This document shows, one piece after another, positions 48,731 through 53,876 of a DNA stretch of 64,000 nucleotides. How positions within the stretch are numbered: the first letter of the stretch is position 1; every line of letters starts with the position of its first letter. The position numbers were made by a program, and so were the translations under genes. Origin of the DNA: Luteimonas sp. (lineage in GTDB: Bacteria; Pseudomonadota; Gammaproteobacteria; Xanthomonadales; Xanthomonadaceae); NCBI GenBank assembly GCA_024707405.1, contig JANPZU010000001.1, positions 1 through 64,000 on the forward strand. Direction: 5' to 3'. The notes below the pieces were generated by a model. The model did no database searches. It was not told the DNA's origin and worked only from the letters and a program-made list of their open reading frames with translations.

Positions 48731-48876
48731 GTGCATGCTTCCCTTGTTGCACTGCGGCGCCCGCGCGCCTTGCGTGCACTACGTTGCCAGAGCATCGGCG
48801 ACAGGACAATCCGCAACCGTATTGACCCGGCCAAGGCCGCGTGCTGTCATGTCGGCCAGCCAACGGGAGGGGCGCC

Positions 48877-49134
48877 ATGTCCGATCTGAACCAGGCATTC
48901 GAACAAGCCGCGAAGGACGTCCACGCCCTCGCCGAACGGCCCGACAACGACACCCTCCTCAAGCTGTACGCGCTGTACAAGCAGGGCGCGGAAGGCGACG
49001 TCAAAGGCGACAAGCCAGGCTTCTTCGACTTCGTGGGCACCGCCAAGTACGAAGCCTGGGGCAAGCTCAAGGGTACCTCGCAGGATGCTGCACGGCAGCA
49101 GTACATCGCGCTGGTCAAGAAACTGACCGCCTGA
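48877..49134 (+). CDS. Acyl-CoA-binding protein
   Basis: An 85-residue four-helix protein that buffers long-chain acyl-CoA in the cytosol. It has the ACBP core DVHALAERPDNDTLLKLYALYKQGAEGDVKGDKPGFFDFVGTAKYEAWGKLKGTSQDAARQQYIALVKKL, with the ligand-binding Tyr/Lys residues. The start at 48877 follows GGGAGG. Prokaryotic ACBPs are not common. Its position next to the fatty acyl-CoA reductase fits a role in handing acyl-CoA to wax-ester synthesis. Confidence 0.94.
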   Translation: MSDLNQAFEQAAKDVHALAERPDNDTLLKLYALYKQGAEGDVKGDKPGFFDFVGTAKYEAWGKLKGTSQDAARQQYIALVKKLTA

Positions 49135-49150
49135 TCCGCGCCTTTCACCG

Positions 49151-49777
49151 ATGGCCCGCGACACGCGACAGCGCATCCTCGACTGCTCGCTTGCGATGTT
49201 CAACGCGCAGGGCGAGCCCACCATCACCACCAACCATATCGCCGACGAGCTGGAGATCAGCCCCGGCAACCTGTACTACCACTTCCGCAACAAGGACGAC
49301 ATCATCGAGCAGTTGTTCGTGCGCTACGAGCAACGCATGGATGATGCCCTCACCCCACCCGATGGGCGCCTGCCCGGGCTGGAAGACGTATGGATGCAGC
49401 TGCACCACGTGTTCGAGTGCATCTGGGACTATCGCTTCCTCTATCGGGATCTGCTGGAAATCCTGAGCCGCAATCGCCGGCTGCGCATTCGCTTCGCCCG
49501 CATCCTCAAGCGTGCCGACGACCGCGCGCACGCGGTGATGCGCGGACTCTCGCAGGCCGACGTGATCCGCGCGTCGGCCGCCGAGATCGACGCCGCCGCC
49601 ACCAATCTGCTGGTCCTCGCCACGTTCTGGCTCAATTACGCCACCATCCGCGGCGACAAGGACGAACAGGCCGCCATCCGCAGTGGCATCGTCCAGGTCA
49701 TGATGCTGCTGGCGCCCTTCCTGCGTGATGCCGAACGCGTGCACCTGCACCAGCTCATCCGCGCCTACACAGACTGA
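49151..49777 (+). CDS. TetR-family transcriptional regulator
   Basis: A 208-residue regulator with the TetR helix-turn-helix at the N-terminus (RQRILDCSLAMFNAQGEPTITTNHIADELEISPGNLYYHFRNKDDIIEQLF). The C-terminal half is a ligand-binding domain with helices typical of the family (MDDALTPPDGR, IWDYRFLYRDLLEILSRN). It begins 17 bases after the acyl-CoA-binding protein gene and may control the acyl-CoA genes, as many lipid regulators of this type respond to acyl-CoA. The regulator-target link is inference from position. Confidence 0.92.
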   Translation: MARDTRQRILDCSLAMFNAQGEPTITTNHIADELEISPGNLYYHFRNKDDIIEQLFVRYEQRMDDALTPPDGRLPGLEDVWMQLHHVFECIWDYRFLYRDLLEILSRNRRLRIRFARILKRADDRAHAVMRGLSQADVIRASAAEIDAAATNLLVLATFWLNYATIRGDKDEQAAIRSGIVQVMMLLAPFLRDAERVHLHQLIRAYTD

Positions 49778-49791
49778 TTCCGGGAACCGAC

Positions 49792-50643
49792 ATGGCCAAG
49801 ACCGCCTGGGCACCCTTTCCACACGATGCGAATGCCTTCGCCTATTCCGGCGACGCGCTGAAGAAGGCCTGGCCCCACCTGCATGCCGGCGATGCCGAAC
49901 CCTGGCCCGATGCCAAGCGCGCCGCGGCACTGATCAAGGCGGCAGGCAAGGCCGCGCCCAAGGACATGGACGCCGAGCAACTGGCGTCCGCGCTACAGGA
50001 CGCATGGCGCGCCTTCCATCGCGGCGACTTCAAGGCGGCGTTCGATGCCGGCGAAGCGCTCGGCCCGATCGGCGCGTCGGTCGCGGTGAAGGCCATCGGC
50101 ATCCATGCCACCTACCTCGTCGAAGGCGATGCCGAGAAACTCAAGCGCTTCGAGCAAGCCTCGAAACTGGCCGAAGCCGCTGCCAAGGCGCTGCCTGACG
50201 AGGCCAACAGCCATTACCGCCTTGCCTTCGCATTGGGCCGCTACAGCCAGGGCATCAGCATCGGCAAGGCGCTCAAGCAGGGGATCGCCGGCAAGGTGCG
50301 CGACGCGCTCGATGCAACGCTTGAACTCGCCCCCAAGCATGCCGAAGCGCACACCGCGCTGGCGCTGTACCACGCCGAGATCATCGACAAGATCGGGGCG
50401 ATGATCGGAGGCCTGACCTATGGCGCGAAGGCGTCAGAGGCCGAGTCGCACATCAAGGCCGCGCTCAAGCTGACCCCGGACTCGCCCATCGCGCACATCG
50501 AGCACGGCAACGTGCTGATGCTGGTACATGGCGACAAGAAGGAAGATGCCGCCGCCGCGGCCTACGAAAAGGCTGCCCGGCTGAAGCCGGCAGACGCGAT
50601 GGAAGCGCTGGATGCGGCCTATGCCGCGGAGCAGATCGAGTAG
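49792..50643 (+). CDS. TPR-like conserved hypothetical protein
   Basis: The 283-residue cytosolic protein has tandem helical hairpins of TPR type: LQDAWRAFHRGDFKAAFDAGEALG, KRFEQASKLAEAAAKALPDEANSHYRLAFALGRYSQGISIGKALKQG, VRDALDATLELAPKHAEAHTALALYHAEI and AEAESHIKAALKLTPDSPIAHIEHGNVLMLV. No catalytic motif or signal peptide. It is the last gene before the island boundary at the tRNA-Val fragment. TPR proteins act as protein-binding scaffolds; the partner is unknown. Confidence 0.78.
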   Translation: MAKTAWAPFPHDANAFAYSGDALKKAWPHLHAGDAEPWPDAKRAAALIKAAGKAAPKDMDAEQLASALQDAWRAFHRGDFKAAFDAGEALGPIGASVAVKAIGIHATYLVEGDAEKLKRFEQASKLAEAAAKALPDEANSHYRLAFALGRYSQGISIGKALKQGIAGKVRDALDATLELAPKHAEAHTALALYHAEIIDKIGAMIGGLTYGAKASEAESHIKAALKLTPDSPIAHIEHGNVLMLVHGDKKEDAAAAAYEKAARLKPADAMEALDAAYAAEQIE

Positions 50644-50672
50644 CACGGCGGATGTCGGCACGCCAGAAACGA

Positions 50673-50698
50673 CAAACCCCCGACGAATCAGGGGTTTG
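50673..50698. terminator. Hairpin beside the tRNA-Val fragment
   Basis: CAAACCCC, ten-base loop, GGGGTTTG forms an 8-base stem. It could end the TPR gene transcript on the plus strand, or the original tRNA-Val transcript on the minus strand. Confidence 0.6.
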
Positions 50699-50702
50699 AA
50701 GA

Positions 50703-50747
50703 TGGTGGGCGGTGCAGGGTTCGAACCTGCGACCCTTGCCGTGTGAA
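50703..50747 (-). tRNA. 3' fragment of tRNA-Val (anticodon CAC); island attachment site
   Basis: Read on the minus strand the sequence is TTCACAC (anticodon loop), GGCAA, variable loop, GCAGG-TTCGAAC-CCTGC (intact T arm), ACCGCCC, A, CCA. The 5' half (acceptor strand GGGCGGT, D arm, TTGCC of the anticodon stem) is missing; the DNA instead runs into GGCGCGTAGGCGGGA. This is the usual attL/attR scar when a tyrosine-integrase element enters a tRNA gene at the anticodon loop and the intact gene is kept at the other end. No intact copy occurs in the window. Confidence 0.85.
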
Positions 50748-50853
50748 TCCCGCCTACGCGCCGTGCGGGGTCAGTCAAATGCCGCGACCCCTTCGGCATC
50801 AAGAGCTTACTAAAGCTCAAAAAAGCCCACAAGAGCCCTGTCAAGTTGATGAC

Positions 50854-50870
50854 TGTGGCATTTTTGTGGC
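50854..50870. promoter_or_regulatory. Paired GTGGC repeats near the island boundary
   Basis: TGTGGCATTTTTGTGGC has two GTGGC copies around an A/T core, about 105 bases inside the tRNA-Val scar. Integrase arm-binding sites often show such short repeats, but no integrase gene is next to it, so this is a guess. Confidence 0.25.
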
Positions 50871-50922
50871 GCTACGCGTGGCTCTGGGGAGCGCTTTAAG
50901 TGCCGCCCAAACCTCAGGCACT

Positions 50923-51762
50923 TCATAGCTTCGTGCGCTGGAGCTTGATGATGTAGCGCCCGTCCTCAGCTTGGGCGCAAATCAGTTGGTACTGATATCC
51001 CAACTCAGTATCCTCGAAAGGCGTCAGATGCCTGTCCTGAGGGTACTGAAGTAGAACCGACACAATATCAGCGATTCGGGGACGCCTCAGGTCGACTGGC
51101 GCGACCAATTCGCGCTCAACAACGCGAATCGGTGTGTGTTTGACCACCAAAGTTTCGCGACTGCGATCCAGCAGCAATAGCCCGTAGCGTGCCAAGTACA
51201 CCAGCAACTGGCCGATCGCACCCTCGCCTTGAGTTCGCAAGCGATTCTTCAAATCCTCCGGCAGGCCAATCAACAGGCGGACAGTGTTCTGACGTGAGAC
51301 ACGGCCATTGATGGAAGCAATGACAGAGGTATCACGGTGGGGCGTGGAAAAAATTGTTGAATAGCCATCAGGCCGGATATCTTCCTCCCGGACGTGAGGC
51401 GAGCCACGTAGAAGCGGATCGTTGGAATGATGGATCTTCAAGGTCCAGTTCGCATGATCGAGGAATTCCAGGCCATATCGAGCTAGGGCCACGATGCCCT
51501 GACTCAGACTTCCTTCGATCTGCACCCGTAGCTGTGCATGCAATGGCACTGGTATAGCAATCTGAAAGGCGTCGCCGTCCGCACGTGAAGGTATCCCTTC
51601 GATACGAACAATATATCGAGGGTCTCTTGAGGTCGTTACGAGTGATACGGGCGATATCGAAGCGCTGGTATCGGTAGTCATGGGGAAATGCCTGCTGGAA
51701 AGGAGCATTGCGAAAGGGGCTCGAGCAATATAGTATCGCTGGTATCGCTTCTTTGGTGGCAT
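50923..51762 (-). CDS. Unknown protein built of two tandem copies of one domain
   Basis: A 279-residue protein with no signal peptide, membrane span or recognised motif. It contains two copies of a domain of about 70 residues: 45-113 (SRDPRYIVRIEG..., SLSQGIVALARYGLEFLDHANWTLKIHH) and 142-210 (HRDTSVIASING..., AIGQLLVYLARYGLLLLDRSRETLVVKH). The copies share xLARYGLxxLD and spacing, so they arose by internal duplication. A C-terminal tail (residues 211-279) differs. ATGs at residues 19 and 28 (51681) are possible starts; none has a good ribosome-binding site. It reads against two tiny genes and is on the island, with lower GC than the core. Confidence 0.6.
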   Translation of the reverse strand: MPPKKRYQRYYIARAPFAMLLSSRHFPMTTDTSASISPVSLVTTSRDPRYIVRIEGIPSRADGDAFQIAIPVPLHAQLRVQIEGSLSQGIVALARYGLEFLDHANWTLKIHHSNDPLLRGSPHVREEDIRPDGYSTIFSTPHRDTSVIASINGRVSRQNTVRLLIGLPEDLKNRLRTQGEGAIGQLLVYLARYGLLLLDRSRETLVVKHTPIRVVERELVAPVDLRRPRIADIVSVLLQYPQDRHLTPFEDTELGYQYQLICAQAEDGRYIIKLQRTKL

Positions 51763-51929
51763 TTATCGTCATCGATCAGCCGATACCCGCCTCTCCACCG
51801 AGGCAACCAGAACCCATGATGAGTTCGACTTATCCGCGGGACGGCAAGCACTACCCCAGAGAGACCAGATCCATCCCGGTGTCTTCGCATACGTCCGACT
51901 CCACTACGGGCACCACCAAGGAGAACTGA
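51708..51929 (+). CDS. Possible small protein, 73 residues
   Basis: A TTG start at 51708 follows GGAAAGGAGC closely, and the frame ends with TGA just before the next small gene. Its first part (SIAGIASLVAFIVIDQPIP) is hydrophobic, the rest polar and rich in Ser, Thr and Arg. A start at 51816 would give 37 residues. The overlap with the 5' end of the minus-strand gene and the lack of similarity make it uncertain. If real, it is the first of a small plus-strand operon. Confidence 0.3.
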   Translation: MRKGLEQYSIAGIASLVAFIVIDQPIPASPPRQPEPMMSSTYPRDGKHYPRETRSIPVSSHTSDSTTGTTKEN

Positions 51930-51930
51930 C

Positions 51931-52107
51931 TTGCTGCAACTGGTGATCGATAACCCGAAGCCTGTGCCGCCGGCCTATCTGCCCTATCCGGTGCCAACCC
52001 TGCATGTTGTCGGCAATCCAAACGACGCCGATGTCGCAACTTGGGAGGAGGCCCTTCGCAGCGGTCTGCCGATCCTCCGCCCTGACGAAGCCTTTGATGA
52101 CCTCTAG
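51931..52107 (+). CDS. Small protein, 58 residues, function unknown
   Basis: This gene starts with TTG at 51931, seven bases after a strong AAGGAG (51918-51923), and ends TAG at 52105-52107. The product (LLQLVIDNPKPVPPAYLPYPVPTLH...) is Pro- and Asp/Glu-rich: a Pro/Tyr segment, then WEEALRSGLPILRPDEAFDDL. No hydrophobic span. The clear ribosome-binding site, even codon use and tight spacing to its neighbours support it. It lies 24 bases before the HAD gene, so may be in the same operon. I do not recognise it. Confidence 0.55.
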   Translation: MLQLVIDNPKPVPPAYLPYPVPTLHVVGNPNDADVATWEEALRSGLPILRPDEAFDDL

Positions 52108-52131
52108 CGCACCTGCGCCAGCACTGCCGTC

Positions 52132-52749
52132 ATGCGACCAACCACCCCTGGAAATGTGATCGCGCTGGACGCTGATGGTGTTCTGCTTGACTACGCATGC
52201 GCCTACGCCGATGCATGGGGCGATGCTTTCGGGGAGCGGCCGCAGCTACGTGATCCCAACGCCTACTGGCCCATCGATCGCTGGGCTGTTGAGAGACTGG
52301 AGGGCGCACGTCTGGCGATGTTCCGCGCTGCGTTTGACGAAGAATTCTGGTCGACGATCCCTGCGATCCCTGGCGCGGTCGAGGCATGTCAGAGGCTTAT
52401 CGATGCCGGCTACAGACTGGTCTGCGTATCCGCAATGGAAGACGCCTTCGCTACAGCCCGCCTGCACAATCTGGATAGCCTCGGGTTCCCGATCACGGAA
52501 GTGATCGCTACCAGATCCGACCTGAGCCAAGGTAGTCCAAAAGCAATGGCCGTGGCGAAGCTGCAGGCGATAGCGTTCGTCGATGACTACCTTCCCTACC
52601 ACCGTGGGATTGCACCCTCAGTACACAAGGCACTCATCCTCCGGGAGCCGAGCGGGTCACCAAACATTGGCGAAGAGTTGGAACTGATCAACTCCCAACA
52701 CACCAACCTGGCCGCTTTCACCGATTGGTGGCTCAACTTCAGGAATTGA
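52132..52749 (+). CDS. HAD-superfamily hydrolase (5'-nucleotidase-like)
   Basis: A 205-residue phosphatase of the HAD fold. Motif I is DADGVLLD (residues 13-20; Asp nucleophile), motif II VCVSAM, motif III lysine in QGSPKAMAV, motif IV FVDDYLPYH. An alpha-helical cap (WPIDRWAVERLEGARLAMFRAAF) lies between I and II. Such enzymes dephosphorylate nucleotides or sugar phosphates; in defence contexts some degrade nucleotides, but nothing in the sequence shows this. It is 24 bases after the 58-residue gene. Confidence 0.8.
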   Translation: MRPTTPGNVIALDADGVLLDYACAYADAWGDAFGERPQLRDPNAYWPIDRWAVERLEGARLAMFRAAFDEEFWSTIPAIPGAVEACQRLIDAGYRLVCVSAMEDAFATARLHNLDSLGFPITEVIATRSDLSQGSPKAMAVAKLQAIAFVDDYLPYHRGIAPSVHKALILREPSGSPNIGEELELINSQHTNLAAFTDWWLNFRN

Positions 52750-53043
52750 CGGCACCGTTCGGACTGCTTACTGAGCCCCGGCCGTACCCTGGATGACGAG
52801 TACCCGTCACGCGGAGTGTTTGCGTGAGCAGCAACATAGGGAGGCCGCTGTAAGCCGCATGCGAGACGCGATCACTTGGACAGCCATGGAAGGAACATAC
52901 GGCGGTCGACAGACGAGCGGCGCTTCTCATCCACACCCAACACAACACCGCTTTTCTCTGTTCACATAACCAACACCCATCACCACATGCCTCCTACGCG
53001 GGCGCCCTAATCTGTTGACTACTTACTTCCGATAATTGTTAGT
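52750..53043. other. Gap without recognisable gene
   Basis: About 290 bases between the HAD gene and the IS left end. There is a short open frame on the minus strand (52739-52948) that has no support. The last 90 bases are AT-richer (CACAACACCGCTTTTCTCTGTTCACATAACC). I see no motif. Confidence 0.5.
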
Positions 53044-53736
53044 GGGGCTGTCGTAGATAAGAGCTAGGTCTATGCTCTGAAAATGGGCCTAAACCGCTGC
53101 AAATTAAGCAAAAAAGTCCAATCAAGGCTGATCGAGTTCTTCGTCCTGGAAGTGACGGCTCGGTCTGCCGCTGACGTAGTGGGCATCCAACCCAATACAG
53201 CAGCCCTGTTCTACCGCAAGTTGCGTCAGCGGATTGCCGATCAACTGGCGCTGGTCGAGCACGAAGTGTTCGATGGTGCAGTCGATCTTGACGAGAGCTA
53301 CTTCGGCGGCGTCCGCAAGGGCAAGCGCGGCCGTGGAGCCGCCGGCAAGGTCGTCGTGTTCGGCCTGCTCAAGCGGGGAGGCAAGATGTACGCGAAGGTC
53401 GTGGACAATGCCAAGGCGGCCAAGCTGATGCCCGTTATCCAGCGGAAACTCGCGCCGGACAGCTGGGTCTATACCGACAGTTTCCGCAACTACGATGCGC
53501 TGGACGTGAGCCAGTTCCACCATGTGCGCATCAATCATTCCGTCGAGTTCGCGCGGGGTCGGAATCACATCAACGGCATCGAGAACTTCTGGATCCAGGC
53601 CAAGCGCGTGCTGCGAAAGTACAATGCAATACCTAGGGACAGCTTCCCGCTATTCCTCAAGGAATGTGAGTTCCGCTTCTGGCTGGAGGCGTACCGCGCT
53701 CTACCCGCGATAAATTCACCTAATCCTGTCCCCTGA
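53044..53736 (+). mobile_element. IS1595-family insertion sequence (IS1016-like)
   Basis: The left end starts GGGGCTGTCGTAGATAA (53044-53060) and carries one transposase gene. The right end is probably GGATTAGG...-type TAATCCTGTCCCC (53721-53733), with only weak inverted-repeat similarity to the left end, and no clear 8-base target duplication is seen (flanks AATTGTTA and TGACGTCT). A length of about 690 bases fits IS1016-like members. The right end may be altered. Confidence 0.7.
53083..53736 (+). CDS. IS1595-family transposase
   Basis: A 217-residue DDE-type transposase of the IS1016/IS1595 kind. Visible motifs: a helix-turn-helix (ARSAADVVGIQPNTAALFYRKLRQRI), the first catalytic aspartate in DGAVDLDESYFGG, the second in VYTDSFRNYDAL, and the third acidic region HINGIENFWIQAKRVL. 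The C-terminus (LPAINSPNPVP) is read through the right end of the element, so it may not be native. The frame is intact, so the element could be active. Confidence 0.9.
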   Translation: MGLNRCKLSKKVQSRLIEFFVLEVTARSAADVVGIQPNTAALFYRKLRQRIADQLALVEHEVFDGAVDLDESYFGGVRKGKRGRGAAGKVVVFGLLKRGGKMYAKVVDNAKAAKLMPVIQRKLAPDSWVYTDSFRNYDALDVSQFHHVRINHSVEFARGRNHINGIENFWIQAKRVLRKYNAIPRDSFPLFLKECEFRFWLEAYRALPAINSPNPVP

Positions 53737-53751
53737 CGTCTCCTCTCCGCC
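53701..53751. repeat. Degenerate repeat, left copy
   Basis: This 51-base segment (CTACCCGCGATAAATTCACC...CTCTCCGCC) recurs in the same direction at 57119-57171. The copies share CTACCC, CGATAAA, CCTAATCC, TCCCC and CTCTCCGCC in order. The two copies flank the helicase gene; the left one overlaps the 3' end of the IS transposase. Confidence 0.65.
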
Positions 53752-53876
53752 AACAACGAGCTTGCCAGTGTGTTGGGATAGGTGATCTGTTAGGGGTGAA
53801 CTGCAACGCGCGAACCTCCCTGACCAATAGCAGGCTGGCCGTCGAAACTAGCCGATCCTCTTGTATCGGCGATTGG

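Noticed and set aside
50750-50926. Integrase 3' end next to the tRNA-Val scar
   Set aside because: Short minus-strand frames exist, but none shows the R-H-R-Y tyrosine recombinase motifs; the integrase is probably at the other end.
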